A stretch of 64,000 bases of DNA from CAVZVZ01 sp963778895 (GCA_963778895.1 CAVZVZ010000005.1:2046001-2110000); one strand, 5' to 3'. Shown: positions 27,231 to 36,866, counted from the stretch's first letter. The notes: a model not told the origin generated them from the sequence alone. Program-made: numbers and translations.

Positions 27231-28871
27231 ATGCTCCCAGAACCGGGTTCCGTCGAGGCGCTACCGACCGAAGAGGCGGCTCACACCCGCCGATGGCTCG
27301 TTCTGGCGGTGCTGTGCGTGTCGGTCTTCCTGATCGTGGTCGACAACACGATCGTCAACGTGACGCTGCCCACGCTGGCGCGCGAGCTGCAGGCCACGAC
27401 CAGTCAGCTGCAGTGGATCGTCGATGCGTACACGTTGGTGTTCGCCGGTTTGTTGCTCGCGGCCGGAAGCTTGGGTGACCGATTCGGCCGCAAAGGCGCG
27501 CTTCAGATCGGCTTGCTCGTCTTCGGGTTGTTCTCGGCGGCGGCCGCCTTCTCGACGAACCCAGGCCAGCTGATCGCGGCGCGCGCCGCGATGGGTATCG
27601 GCGCGGCCCTGATCTTCCCCGCCACACTCGCGATCCTCGTCAACGTGTTCCGCGAGCCGAGCGAACGGGCCAAGGCCATCGGCATCTGGGCAGCGATCAG
27701 TGGGCTCTCGGTCGCGCTGGGTCCGGTCACCGGTGGATGGCTGCTGGAGCACTACTGGTGGGGATCGGTCTTCCTCGTGAACATCCCGATCGTGGTGGGT
27801 GGCGTGCTCGCGGTCCGAGCGATCGTGCCGAACTCTCGCGATCCCAAAGCCGGCAAAGCCGATCCGTTGGGCTTGCTGCTCTCGATCGCTGGGGTCACCT
27901 TGCTCATCTGGGCGATCATCGAGGCGCCTGACAACGGCTGGACCTCGGTGTCCACGCTGGGGGCCTTCGCTGTCGCGATCGCGCTGTTGGCCGCCTTCGT
28001 GCTCTGGGAGCTTCGGAGTTCGCAGCCGATGCTCGACGTACGCGTGTTCACCAACCTGCGGTTCACCGCCGGAAGCGTCTCGGTGACCCTGGCGTTCTTC
28101 GCCCTGTTCGGTTTCATCTTCATGGTCACCCAGTACTTCCAGTTCGTCCGGGGCTACGGCACGCTCGAGGCGGGCGTTCGTACGGTGCCCTTCGCGGTCT
28201 TCACCGGGGTGGCGGCGCCGCTTTCGGCCCGGCTCGCGCTGCGGTTCGGCACGAAGGCGATCGTGGCGTTGGGTCTGCTCTCGATGGCGATCGGCTTCCT
28301 GATCGCATCGGGCACGCAAGCGACGTCGCCTTACTGGTACATCGTGCTCGCCATGTTCTTCATGGGTGGCGGACTGGGTTTGGTGAACGCGCCGGCGACC
28401 GAGGCGATCATGGGTGCGCTGCCTCCGGCCAAAGCCGGCGTCGGCTCTGCGGTCAACGACACGACGCGAGAGTTGGGTGGAACTCTCGGGGTGGCCATCG
28501 TCGGGAGCTTGTTCGCGTCGGTGTACGGCAGCGCTTTGGTCACTGCATTGCAGGGCTCACCGATGCCGCCCGAGGCGCTGCGTGTCGCGCAGGACTCGGT
28601 GGGCGCCGCCTACGCGGTAGCCCAACAGGCCCCGGCGCCCTTCGGTGACGCGATCCGTGCCGCGGCGGCATCCTCGTTCATGGATGGCTTCACCGCCGGC
28701 AGCCGGGTGGCCGCCGCGGTGGTGTTCGTCGGTGCGGTGCTCGCCTTTGCTTTCCTGCCGGCCCGGGCCCGCCGGCCGGCCGCTCTTGAATCGGAGGCGG
28801 GCGAATCCGAGGCGTCGGCTGCCGTGGTGGAGCTGGCCGCGATGGGGATGCAAGCCGAGCGCGCGAGCTGA
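27231..28871 (+). CDS. MFS multidrug exporter, DHA2 (14-helix) type
   Basis: A 546-residue exporter of the EmrB/QacA group. The first helix carries the group motif (VVDNTIVNVTLPTLAREL), followed by motif A (GSLGDRFGRKGALQIG) and motif C-like GPVTGGWLLEHYWWG. Fourteen hydrophobic segments can be counted. The start at 27231 follows a GAGGTGGAGG ribosome site. These proteins use the proton gradient to expel drugs or metabolites. Repression by the divergent TetR protein is likely. Confidence 0.93.
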   Translation: MLPEPGSVEALPTEEAAHTRRWLVLAVLCVSVFLIVVDNTIVNVTLPTLARELQATTSQLQWIVDAYTLVFAGLLLAAGSLGDRFGRKGALQIGLLVFGLFSAAAAFSTNPGQLIAARAAMGIGAALIFPATLAILVNVFREPSERAKAIGIWAAISGLSVALGPVTGGWLLEHYWWGSVFLVNIPIVVGGVLAVRAIVPNSRDPKAGKADPLGLLLSIAGVTLLIWAIIEAPDNGWTSVSTLGAFAVAIALLAAFVLWELRSSQPMLDVRVFTNLRFTAGSVSVTLAFFALFGFIFMVTQYFQFVRGYGTLEAGVRTVPFAVFTGVAAPLSARLALRFGTKAIVALGLLSMAIGFLIASGTQATSPYWYIVLAMFFMGGGLGLVNAPATEAIMGALPPAKAGVGSAVNDTTRELGGTLGVAIVGSLFASVYGSALVTALQGSPMPPEALRVAQDSVGAAYAVAQQAPAPFGDAIRAAAASSFMDGFTAGSRVAAAVVFVGAVLAFAFLPARARRPAALESEAGESEASAAVVELAAMGMQAERAS

Positions 28872-28914
28872 GCATTCGGTGCTCGAACTGGACGACCGGT
28901 AGATTCGACTGTCT

Positions 28915-30468
28915 ATGGAGCACCCGATGAACGAGCGCTTGGAGGAACTGGCCAAGCGCAAGGAAGAAGCCCTGCAGCCCGGCTCCGATCGGTCGGTCGA
29001 GCGCCAGCACGCCAAGGGGAAGTTGCTCGCCCGTGAGCGGATCGACATCCTCGTCGATCCGGGGTCCTTCCACGAGCTCGACATGTTGGCCCGTCACCGG
29101 GCCTTCACGAGCGGGATCGACGAGCGGCCCTACACCGACGGCGTGGTCACCGGATGGGGCACGATCGACGGCCGCAAGGTCTTCGTCTTCTCCCAGGACT
29201 TCACGGTCTTCGGTGGCGCTCTCGGCGAGGTGTTCGCCGAGAAGATCCACAAGTTGATGGACCTGGCCCTGTCGGTCGGCGCGCCGGTGATCGGGCTGAA
29301 CGACGGCGCCGGCGCTCGCATCCAAGAAGGCGTGGTCTCGCTCGCCAGCTACGGCGGCATCTTCTACCGCAACGTCGTGGCGTCCGGTGTCACGCCGCAG
29401 ATCTCGGTGGTGCTCGGCCCGTGCGCGGGTGGCGCGGTCTACAGCCCGGCCATGACCGACTTCATCTTCATGGTCGACCAGACATCGCACATGTTCATCA
29501 CCGGCCCCGACGTCGTGAAGACCGTGACCGGCGAGGAGGTCACGCTCGAAGAGCTGGGCGGTGCCCGCAGCCACGCCTCCAAATCCGGTGTGGCGACCTT
29601 CGTCGGGGCGGACGAGAAGTCGGTACTCGAGGACGTTCGCTACCTGTTCTCGTTCCTGCCCTCGAACAATCTCGAGATGCCGCCCCACTTCGAACCGACC
29701 GACGATCCTGAACGCCGGTGCCCGGAGCTGATCGAGCTCATGCCGGCTACCGCGAACCAGCCCTACGACATGAAGACCGTCATCTCCGCCATCGTCGACG
29801 ACGGCGACTTCTTCGAGTACTTCCCGAACTGGGCCGGCAGCATCGTGTGCGGGTTCTCCCGCCTCGACGGTCACCCGGTCGGCATCGTCGGCAACCAGCC
29901 GATGGTGCTCGCTGGGGTGCTCGACATCGAGTCGTCCGAGAAAGCGGCGCGATTCGTGCGCACGTGCGACGCGTTCAACATCCCCCTCGTCACGTTCGTC
30001 GACGTACCTGGGTTCCTTCCTGGCGTCGACCAGGAGTACGGCGGCATCATCAAGCACGGTGCGAAGCTGCTGTACGCGTACTGCGAGGCCACGGTGCCTC
30101 GCATCCAGATCATCACGCGCAAGGCGTACGGCGGCGCCTATGTCGTCATGAACTCGAAGTCGATCGGTGCCGACTTGGCCTTCGCGTGGCCGTCCGCAGA
30201 ATTGGCTGTGATGGGTCCGCAAGGCGCGGTCGAGATCCTCTATCGGCGCGAGCTGCAGACTGCGGCCGATCCCATCGCCCGGCGCAGCGAGCTCGTCGAG
30301 GACTACACCGAGCGATTCGCCAACCCCTACGTCGCCGCCGAACGCGGATTCGTCGACGACGTGATCGATCCGGCGGAAACGCGCATCAAGCTGATCGCCG
30401 GGCTCGAGGTGTTGCGCACCAAGCGCGAGGAGCTCCCGGCCCGCAAGCACGGCAACATCCCGTTGTAG
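28915..30468 (+). CDS. Acyl-CoA (propionyl-CoA) carboxylase beta subunit
   Basis: A 517-residue carboxyltransferase with tandem crotonase-like halves. The N-half has RHRAFTSGIDERPYTDGVV, DFTVFGGALGE and the oxyanion loop GGAVYSPAMTDF. The C-half has AGVLDIESSEKAARFVR, PGFLPGVDQEYGGII and KAYGGAYVVMNSKSIGAD. It moves CO2 from carboxybiotin to propionyl-CoA or acetyl-CoA; similarity to PccB proteins favours propionyl-CoA. The epsilon subunit follows eight bases later. No biotin carboxylase alpha subunit is in the window, so it must be encoded elsewhere. Confidence 0.94.
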   Translation: MEHPMNERLEELAKRKEEALQPGSDRSVERQHAKGKLLARERIDILVDPGSFHELDMLARHRAFTSGIDERPYTDGVVTGWGTIDGRKVFVFSQDFTVFGGALGEVFAEKIHKLMDLALSVGAPVIGLNDGAGARIQEGVVSLASYGGIFYRNVVASGVTPQISVVLGPCAGGAVYSPAMTDFIFMVDQTSHMFITGPDVVKTVTGEEVTLEELGGARSHASKSGVATFVGADEKSVLEDVRYLFSFLPSNNLEMPPHFEPTDDPERRCPELIELMPATANQPYDMKTVISAIVDDGDFFEYFPNWAGSIVCGFSRLDGHPVGIVGNQPMVLAGVLDIESSEKAARFVRTCDAFNIPLVTFVDVPGFLPGVDQEYGGIIKHGAKLLYAYCEATVPRIQIITRKAYGGAYVVMNSKSIGADLAFAWPSAELAVMGPQGAVEILYRRELQTAADPIARRSELVEDYTERFANPYVAAERGFVDDVIDPAETRIKLIAGLEVLRTKREELPARKHGNIPL

Positions 30469-30476
30469 GTCCTGCC

Positions 30477-30671
30477 ATGACGCCACCAGTCGAGATCGCC
30501 GCCATCACCCCGGAAGCCAGCGAGGAAGAGGTCGCGGCAATCGTCTCCGCCCTCGACCTGTCGTGGCCGACCCCGCAGCCCGTGGTCGCCGATTCGGAGC
30601 CGGCCGCGCGCTGGCGCTTCTCCGGACGCTGGTGGACGAAGCCGTTGCCTCTGCGACGAGGGCGGCCCTGA
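30477..30671 (+). CDS. Acyl-CoA carboxylase epsilon subunit
   Basis: A 64-residue protein that is easily missed. The start VEIAAITPEASEEEVAAIVSAL and the end with RWRFSGRWW match the ACC epsilon family found in actinobacteria. There the subunit stabilises the carboxyltransferase beta ring and alpha-beta contact. It sits between the beta subunit gene and the phosphoesterase gene, with gaps of eight and seven bases. Confidence 0.9.
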   Translation: MTPPVEIAAITPEASEEEVAAIVSALDLSWPTPQPVVADSEPAARWRFSGRWWTKPLPLRRGRP

Positions 30672-30678
30672 GCCCACC

Positions 30679-31683
30679 ATGGAACTGACAACGGTGGCCG
30701 ACGACTTCGCCGTGGTGCACGACGATTTCGACGTTCGCGTGTACGACGGGCTCGAGCCGGACCACCAGTACGAATACGACGGCTTCGCCTTTCGCACGCT
30801 GCCGCGCCCGCCCGGCGAGCGACTCGCGACGTTCGCGACGGTCAACGACGTCCATTTCGGTGAGACCGATTGCGGGATCATCGAGGGACTCGACATGGGC
30901 CCGATCTTTCGGGTGAAGGACGGCGAGGAGCCGTACCCGATCACGATGAACCGCGGGGCCATCCACGAGATGGAGCAGCACGACTTCGCCGTCATAGTCG
31001 TGAAGGGCGATCTCACGTCGAAGGGCACCTTCGAGGAGTACAACGACTTCCTCCAGTACTACGAAGGCGCGTTCGGCGATCGCCTGGTGCACGTGCGGGG
31101 CAATCACGACGCGTACTACGGCAACACGTTCGCCGACAACGCGCCGCTGGCCGTGGAGCTACCGGGGGTGACGCTGGCCGTCATCGACACGTCGATTCCG
31201 GCTGCGGCCTCGGGTCAAGTCGACACCGACACGCTGGTCTGGCTCCACGACCTCGCGTCCGAGAGCGCGCAACCCATCCTGGTGTTCGGACATCACCACG
31301 TGTGGAGTCCTGAGTCCGGTAATCGGCCGGCCAACTATTTCGGGATCAGCCCCGACGACTCCGAACGGTTGATCGAGCTTGTTGCAGCACGGCCGAGCAT
31401 CATCGGCTACTTCGCCGGGCACACGCATCGCAATCGAGTCCGACGCTTCGGGATCTCGCGGGATGTGCCATGGGTGGAGGTGGCGTGCGTGAAGGACTTC
31501 CCCGGGGCGTGGGCCGAGTACCGGGTGTACGAAGGCGGAGTCCTCCAGGTCTTCCACCGCATCTCCACCCCTGACGCACTGGTGTGGACACAGCAGACCC
31601 GTGAGATGTACGACGGCAGCTACTTCGAGTACTCGTTCGGCGAGCTGCACGATCGCTGTTTCCCCATCTGGCCCCGCTCGTAA
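30679..31683 (+). CDS. Calcineurin-like metallophosphoesterase
   Basis: A 334-residue protein with all five metal and active-site motifs of the superfamily: NDVHFG, VVKGDLTSKG, RGNHDAYYG, FGHHHVWSP and GHTHRNRV. The layout resembles the CpdA-like cyclic-nucleotide phosphodiesterase group, but the substrate cannot be assigned. About 60 residues precede the first motif. No signal peptide or membrane helix is seen, so it is probably cytoplasmic. Confidence 0.9.
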   Translation: MELTTVADDFAVVHDDFDVRVYDGLEPDHQYEYDGFAFRTLPRPPGERLATFATVNDVHFGETDCGIIEGLDMGPIFRVKDGEEPYPITMNRGAIHEMEQHDFAVIVVKGDLTSKGTFEEYNDFLQYYEGAFGDRLVHVRGNHDAYYGNTFADNAPLAVELPGVTLAVIDTSIPAAASGQVDTDTLVWLHDLASESAQPILVFGHHHVWSPESGNRPANYFGISPDDSERLIELVAARPSIIGYFAGHTHRNRVRRFGISRDVPWVEVACVKDFPGAWAEYRVYEGGVLQVFHRISTPDALVWTQQTREMYDGSYFEYSFGELHDRCFPIWPRS

Positions 31684-31755
31684 CTTTCCTCCGCCGAGGG
31701 CTAGCGTGGCCCTTCCCTCGTTCAGGATCCGCGCCGGCCAGCCGATAGATCGACG

Positions 31756-32493
31756 ATGCCCAGACCCACCATGCTGACTACCGATCAGGTCACCCTGGCC
31801 GGCCGTCGGTGGCTCACCGAAGACACTCCCACGGCTGCGGTCGTACTCGTGCACGGCTTCTGCGCGTCGTCCGACGATGGCTCGGTGGTGGCCGTGGCCG
31901 AAGCGCTACACGCGCAGGGCTTCGACGTGGTCAGCTACGACGCACGCGGTCACGGGCAATCCACCGGTGAGTCGACGTTGGGTGATCTCGAACAACACGA
32001 TGTCGCGGCCGCGGTCGAGCTCGCCCGCGAACGATCGAGCGAGGTCGTGTTGGTTGGTGCATCGATGGGCGCCATCGCGGTCTTGCGTTACGCCGCGACC
32101 GATCCGACGTTGCGCGGCGTCGTGTCGGTGAGCTGTCCCGCGCGATGGACGCTGCCCGTGAACCCGGCGGCGGCCGCCGCTGCGGTGTTGACGCGTACTC
32201 CGTTCGGGCGAGCGTTCTTGGCGCGGACGGCGAGGGTGCGAGTGGCCTCGCGGTGGACGAACCCGGAACCACCGGTCGAGTTGGTGGCCCGACTGAAGGT
32301 CCCGCTCGCGGTCATCCACGGAACGAGCGATCGTTTCATCCCGGTGAAGGCGTCGTACGACTTGTACGCCCACGCCACAGGCGAGCGAAACCTCGATCTC
32401 GTGCCGCGCATGGGTCACGCCTACGACGAACGGGCCACGGACGCGATCAGCCGCGGCGTGGCCTGGTCGTTGCGCACCTCCGCCCTCGCCTGA
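31756..32493 (+). CDS. Alpha/beta hydrolase
   Basis: A 245-residue serine-hydrolase-fold protein with oxyanion motif VVLVHGFCASSDD, the DARGHGQSTG segment and the nucleophile elbow GASMGAIA. The acidic residue is in HGTSDRFIP, and a His is near the C-terminus (PRMGHAY). It resembles monoglyceride-lipase or lysophospholipase-like hydrolases; the substrate is unknown. The 72 bases before it hold no obvious hairpin, and it ends close to the convergent DegV gene. Confidence 0.88.
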   Translation: MPRPTMLTTDQVTLAGRRWLTEDTPTAAVVLVHGFCASSDDGSVVAVAEALHAQGFDVVSYDARGHGQSTGESTLGDLEQHDVAAAVELARERSSEVVLVGASMGAIAVLRYAATDPTLRGVVSVSCPARWTLPVNPAAAAAAVLTRTPFGRAFLARTARVRVASRWTNPEPPVELVARLKVPLAVIHGTSDRFIPVKASYDLYAHATGERNLDLVPRMGHAYDERATDAISRGVAWSLRTSALA

Positions 32494-32511
32494 CGACCTG
32501 CGGTGGTTCGG

Positions 32512-33345
32512 TCAGGACCACCACCACGCAAGGCCGATGAGCCCCGGCCCGACGTGGGCGACCATGACCGTGTTGAACTCACCGACGAACGCGGATGCGG
32601 GGTGGTGCTCCGCATCGACCCGGACCAACAGGTCCTGGGCCGCCGCCGGAGCCATGGCGTGGAGCGCGGCGACATGCAGCTCGGCTCCGGAGTTGTCGGG
32701 ACCATTGGTGTCGCTCCGCCGCCACTCCTGCAGGATGCGCTCGATGGCCGCTTCTGGGCTCAGCGCCGGTCGTAGGCGGCGCGCCTTGCCGTCGCGGAAC
32801 TCGAAGAGCGGGTTGATCCCGATGTGCCGGCCCGCCCAGCCTGCGATCCCCGGAACCCGTCCGCTGCGCACGAGGTGATCGAGCGAAGGAACGGTCGCGA
32901 TCAGTCGTACCCGGGCGATGGCACGACGCGCCGCGGCCTCGACCGCGTCGAGATCGCCACCGGCGCGCGCGGCGCGCGCGGCCTCGAGCGCGACGAGCCC
33001 TTCGGCCCCGGCCGCGGTCGTCGTGTCGATGACGCGCACTCGTTCGCCCAGGTCCTTGGCCGCGAGCATCGCGGATTGGTAGGTGCTGCTCATGCTTGCC
33101 GCGATGGTCAGCACGACCACATCGCCGGCGGTGAGCAGGGGTGCTACTGCTGCCTCGAAGTCACCCGGGGACGGACCGGAGGTCGTCACGTGATCCGCCC
33201 GCAACACCTCGTCGAGCGAGCATTCGGACTCGCGTACCTCGCGACCTTCCAACTCGAGCCACATCGGCACGACGACGATCCCGAACTCGTTGGCCAGCTC
33301 GGCCGGTAGCGATGCCGCGCCGTCGGTGATGATGGCTACGCCCAT
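32512..33345 (-). CDS. DegV family fatty-acid-binding protein
   Basis: A 277-residue protein with the two-domain DegV pattern. It shows VAIITDGAASLPAELANEFGI, VTTSGPSPGDF, the SSTYQSA loop that contacts the bound fatty acid, and the late GINPLFEFRDGKARRL segment. DegV/FakB proteins present fatty acids to a FakA-type kinase. The neighbouring plsY, 21 bases downstream, is the enzyme that uses acyl-phosphate for phospholipid synthesis, which supports that role. No fakA is seen here. Confidence 0.93.
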   Translation of the reverse strand: MGVAIITDGAASLPAELANEFGIVVVPMWLELEGREVRESECSLDEVLRADHVTTSGPSPGDFEAAVAPLLTAGDVVVLTIAASMSSTYQSAMLAAKDLGERVRVIDTTTAAGAEGLVALEAARAARAGGDLDAVEAAARRAIARVRLIATVPSLDHLVRSGRVPGIAGWAGRHIGINPLFEFRDGKARRLRPALSPEAAIERILQEWRRSDTNGPDNSGAELHVAALHAMAPAAAQDLLVRVDAEHHPASAFVGEFNTVMVAHVGPGLIGLAWWWS

Positions 33346-33366
33346 GGTGTGGATCCTCGTGGTCGG

Positions 33367-33975
33367 TCAGGCGATCGACGGGTCATCCGTGTCGAACAAC
33401 AACCGGCGCGCGTAGGTTCGGCGGCGCGGTCCGGTGGGGGGTGCGTTGCCGATCAGGCGCTTGATCAGCATCGGTATGACGACAGCGGCGCCCGCGGCCG
33501 CGGCCGCGGCGCCCAGGGTGGCGGCGAGGAACGGCACGAGCACCAAATCGGCCACGAAGCTCCCGAAGCCCGCTTGATCGACGACCCGCCCGAGAGCCAT
33601 GCCGGCGAGCAGCAACAACGCACCCGGCCACGCGGTGACCAGCAATGCGCCCATCGCGGTGGAGATGCCTCGGCCGCCCGCGCCGGCCAGGAACGGAGAC
33701 CAGTTGTGGCCGATCACGGCCAGGCCGCCGGCGAGGGCCGCGAGCCAGGGTCGATCGTGGCCGGCCAGCAGGGGTCCGACGGCGCCCTTGGCCACGTCGA
33801 GTACGCCGGCCAGGGCCAGAGGGCCGAACCCGGCGACCTTGTACAGGTTCGTGCCCGACACCGTGCCGTTGTCGACGGAGCGCAGGTCGACGCCGCGGGT
33901 GATGTGGGCCGCGATGTTCGAGAAGGGGATCGCCCCGACGAAGAAGGCAACGGCGAGCACGAGCAGTGCTGGCAT
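33367..33975 (-). CDS. plsY: Glycerol-3-phosphate acyltransferase PlsY-like
   Basis: A 202-residue membrane protein with five or more helices and the three PlsY motifs: a modified first loop (NGTVSGTNLYKVAGFG), DVAKGA, and GHNWSPFLAGAGGRGISTAMG. PlsY moves the acyl group of acyl-phosphate to glycerol-3-phosphate in the first step of phospholipid synthesis. The usual GSGNPGATN loop reads GTVSGTNLY, which departs from consensus, so the exact donor may differ. Confidence 0.88.
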   Translation of the reverse strand: MPALLVLAVAFFVGAIPFSNIAAHITRGVDLRSVDNGTVSGTNLYKVAGFGPLALAGVLDVAKGAVGPLLAGHDRPWLAALAGGLAVIGHNWSPFLAGAGGRGISTAMGALLVTAWPGALLLLAGMALGRVVDQAGFGSFVADLVLVPFLAATLGAAAAAAGAAVVIPMLIKRLIGNAPPTGPRRRTYARRLLFDTDDPSIA

Positions 33976-34050
33976 GCCCGTCAGTCTGGCCCGGTCGCGG
34001 CCGATCCGCGCCCATGGATGTTCGAGCGGCCCCAGCAGTGGTGGCTGCGC

Positions 34051-34824
34051 TCAGGAATCGGCCGAAGCCACCTCGATGCGGTCCTGGCGCCACTCACGGG
34101 CCATGTCCAGCGCGAGGTCGGCCCGGTCGAGCACCTCCTCGGTGGTCAACCCGTGTGCCGGATAGCAGGCCACCCCGGCCCACATCGTCAGCCCCGAGTG
34201 CAGCGACATCATGTGGCGTCGGATTCGCTCGACCGACCAGATCGCGCCGTTCTCGGTCGTGTCCTCGAGCACGAGGGCGTAGCCGCCGTCGAGCAACCGG
34301 CACGCGGTGTCGGACTCGCGGAGCGTCGAGTTGATGCTCTCGGAAACATGCATGGGATCGGCGGGCTTGGGGGCGACGGCTTCGAGGCCTTCGATCACCT
34401 CGATCAGGACCACCGCGACGGGCTTGAGATTGCGGCGTGCGGCCGCGATGCGCGCATCGAGCGCGACCGTGAAGTAGCCCTCGCTGAACAGGCCGGTGGC
34501 GCCGTCGGTCAACGCGTCCACTTGGGTGGCGCGACGCATCGCCGTGAGCTGGATGCGCGACGCCAACTGCGACTCGGCGTCGCTACGCGCCCGGGTCTGC
34601 GTCTCGACGTCTTGCTCGAGCTCGGTGACCTTCTCGGTCAAGTCATCGATCTGGTGACGGGCCGAGCGCAGCATCACGACGAGCCGCCAGAGAGACACCC
34701 CGAACAGGACCGTGAGCACGGCCGCCGCCACGCTCGACAGCAGCGTCTGCGAGATGGCCGCGGCGATGGCGGCCGCCAAGGCGACCAGGCCGATACCGGC
34801 CACAGCAAACGCTCGGCGATCCAC
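34051..34824 (-). CDS. Membrane protein with degenerate GGDEF domain
   Basis: A 257-residue protein from GTG 34824 behind a GGGAAAGG site. Two membrane helices at about residues 8-50 are followed by a coiled coil (IDDLTEKVTELEQDVETQ) and a GGDEF-like domain. The domain start DALTDGATGLFSEGYF matches TD-x-LTGL-x-N-x-RY. The active-site motif reads DGGYA instead of GGDEF, so cyclic-di-GMP synthesis is not expected. It may bind nucleotide or serve as a scaffold. It follows the mutase gene by 50 bases. Confidence 0.82.
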   Translation of the reverse strand: MDRRAFAVAGIGLVALAAAIAAAISQTLLSSVAAAVLTVLFGVSLWRLVVMLRSARHQIDDLTEKVTELEQDVETQTRARSDAESQLASRIQLTAMRRATQVDALTDGATGLFSEGYFTVALDARIAAARRNLKPVAVVLIEVIEGLEAVAPKPADPMHVSESINSTLRESDTACRLLDGGYALVLEDTTENGAIWSVERIRRHMMSLHSGLTMWAGVACYPAHGLTTEEVLDRADLALDMAREWRQDRIEVASADS

Positions 34825-34874
34825 CCTTTCCCGTCGGACTCCAGCAGGCGGATTCAAGGCCCAGAACAGGGAAT

Positions 34875-36866
34875 TCAGCCCGATTGGGCGTCGGGATCGC
34901 GGCGGTCGGCGGCCAAATCGGCGATCTCGGCCATGATCCGGCCGAGTTCGAAGTCCTTGGGCGTGTAGACCGCCCGGACGCCCTGTTCGAGCAGCTTCGG
35001 CCGATCGTCCTCCGGAATGATCCCGCCGACCACGACCGGTGCGTCGACCCCCACCTCCTGTAGTTGGTGCTGTACCTCGGGAACCAGTTCGAGGTGGCTC
35101 CCGGACAGAATCGACAGCCCGATGACGTCGACGTCCTCGTCGCGGGCCACGGCGGCGATCTGTTCGGGCGTGAGCCGGATGCCTTGGTAGATGACCTCCA
35201 TCCCCGCGTCGCGTGCGGCCACCGCGATCTGTTCGGCCCCGTTGGAGTGGCCGTCGAGTCCGGGTTTGGCGACCAGCAGGCGGGGAGGTCCGCCCGCCAT
35301 GACCTTCACCCGCTCGGCCACTTCGCGCAGGCTCGCGCTGAGCCCACCGACCCCGACGGCCGCCGCGACGCCCGTGGGGGCGCGGTACTCGCCGAAGACC
35401 TCGCGGAGTACCGCGGCCCACTCGCCCGTGGTGCCGCCGGCGTGGGCCAGGTCGACCGTGGCCGGCATGACGTTGTCCCCGCTCTCGGCGGCCCGTCGGA
35501 GCTCGTCGAGCGAACGTTTGACCGCGTCGTTGTCGCGGGTCGACCGCCAAGCCTGCACGTCGGCCACCATCTCGGCCTCGACCGCCGGGTCGACCTTCAG
35601 GATGTTCTCCTCGCCCCCGAGCGGCGAGGTCGCGGTTTCGGTGAAGCGATTCACACCGACGACGGCGAGGTCGCCGGTCTCGATGCGCCGAGTTCGCTCG
35701 GCCATCGACGACACGAGCCGGCCCTTGAGCTCGTCGATCGCGGCGAAGGCGCCGCCGCGACCGAGCACGTCGTCCAGTTCGGTTTGGGCCGCCTCGACCA
35801 GCTCTGCAGTCTTCGCCTCGACGACATGCGAACCGGCGAACAGATCGTCGTACTCGAGCAGGTCTGTCTCGAAGGCCAGCACCTGCTGCATGCGCAGCGA
35901 CCACTGCTGATCCCACGGTCGCGGCAATCCGAGCGCCTCGTTCCACGCGGGGAGCTGCACACTGCGCGCCCGAGCGTCCTTCGAGAAGGTCACACCCAGC
36001 ATCTCGAGCACGATGCGCTGCACGTTGTTCTCCGGCTGCGCCTCGGTGAGCCCGAGCGAGTTCACCTGCACGCCGTAGCGGAACCGTCGCAGCTTCGGGT
36101 CCGTGACGCCGTAGCGCTCGAGCGTGATGCGATCCCATAGTTGGGTGAAGGCCCGCATCTTGCAGATTTCCTCGACGAAGCGGATGCCGGAGTTGACGAA
36201 GAACGAGATCGAACCGACGACGGTGGGGAACCGGTCGGCCGACACCTGTCCGGAATCGCGCACCGCGTCCAACACGTCGATCGCAGTCGCGAGGCTGTAC
36301 GCGAGCTCCTGCGTAGGTGTGGCTCCGGCCTCCTGCAGGTGGTAGCTGCACACGTTCATCGGGTTCCACTTCGGGATCCACTCGGCGCAGAACGCGATCA
36401 TGTCGACGATCAAGCGTTTGGAGGGCTCGGGCGGGAAGATGTACGTGCCGCGGCTCAGGTACTCCTTCACGATGTCGTTCTGTGTCGTGCCGCGCAGTTC
36501 CTTCGAGGCGACGCCTTGCGCCTCGGCGTTGGCCACGTAGAGCCCGAGCAACCACGCCGCGGTGGCGTTGATCGTCATCGAGGTGTTCATCTCGCCGACC
36601 GGGATGTCGTGCAGCAGTTGCTTCATGTGACCGAGGTGCGACACCGGTACGCCGACCTTGCCGACCTCGCCCCGAGCCTGGGGATCGTCGGGGTCGTAGC
36701 CGGTCTGCGTCGGCAGATCGAATGCGATCGACAGGCCGGTCTGCCCCTTGGCCAAGTTGGTGCGGTACAGCTCGTTCGAGGCGGTGGCGGTGGAATGGCC
36801 CGAGTAGGTGCGCATCATCCACGGGCGGTCTGGCTCGTGGTTCACGGACTCGCTCATGGCTCCCAT
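34875..36866 (-). CDS. Single-chain B12-dependent acyl-CoA mutase, ethylmalonyl-CoA mutase type (MeaA/Ecm)
   Basis: A 663-residue protein joining a substrate barrel and a C-terminal cobalamin domain. RTYSGHSTATASNELYR and LSIAFDLPTQTGYDPDD, then GEVGKVGVPVSHLGHM, follow MeaA/Ecm rather than the two-subunit methylmalonyl-CoA mutase. The B12 motif D-x-H-x-x-G occurs in KPGLDGHSNGAEQIA, with the SGSHLELVPE loop after it. Ethylmalonyl-CoA mutase converts ethylmalonyl-CoA to methylsuccinyl-CoA, the step after Ccr and the epimerase found at 18-20 kb. ATG 36866 and ATG 36857 are both possible starts. Confidence 0.9.
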   Translation of the reverse strand: MGAMSESVNHEPDRPWMMRTYSGHSTATASNELYRTNLAKGQTGLSIAFDLPTQTGYDPDDPQARGEVGKVGVPVSHLGHMKQLLHDIPVGEMNTSMTINATAAWLLGLYVANAEAQGVASKELRGTTQNDIVKEYLSRGTYIFPPEPSKRLIVDMIAFCAEWIPKWNPMNVCSYHLQEAGATPTQELAYSLATAIDVLDAVRDSGQVSADRFPTVVGSISFFVNSGIRFVEEICKMRAFTQLWDRITLERYGVTDPKLRRFRYGVQVNSLGLTEAQPENNVQRIVLEMLGVTFSKDARARSVQLPAWNEALGLPRPWDQQWSLRMQQVLAFETDLLEYDDLFAGSHVVEAKTAELVEAAQTELDDVLGRGGAFAAIDELKGRLVSSMAERTRRIETGDLAVVGVNRFTETATSPLGGEENILKVDPAVEAEMVADVQAWRSTRDNDAVKRSLDELRRAAESGDNVMPATVDLAHAGGTTGEWAAVLREVFGEYRAPTGVAAAVGVGGLSASLREVAERVKVMAGGPPRLLVAKPGLDGHSNGAEQIAVAARDAGMEVIYQGIRLTPEQIAAVARDEDVDVIGLSILSGSHLELVPEVQHQLQEVGVDAPVVVGGIIPEDDRPKLLEQGVRAVYTPKDFELGRIMAEIADLAADRRDPDAQSG

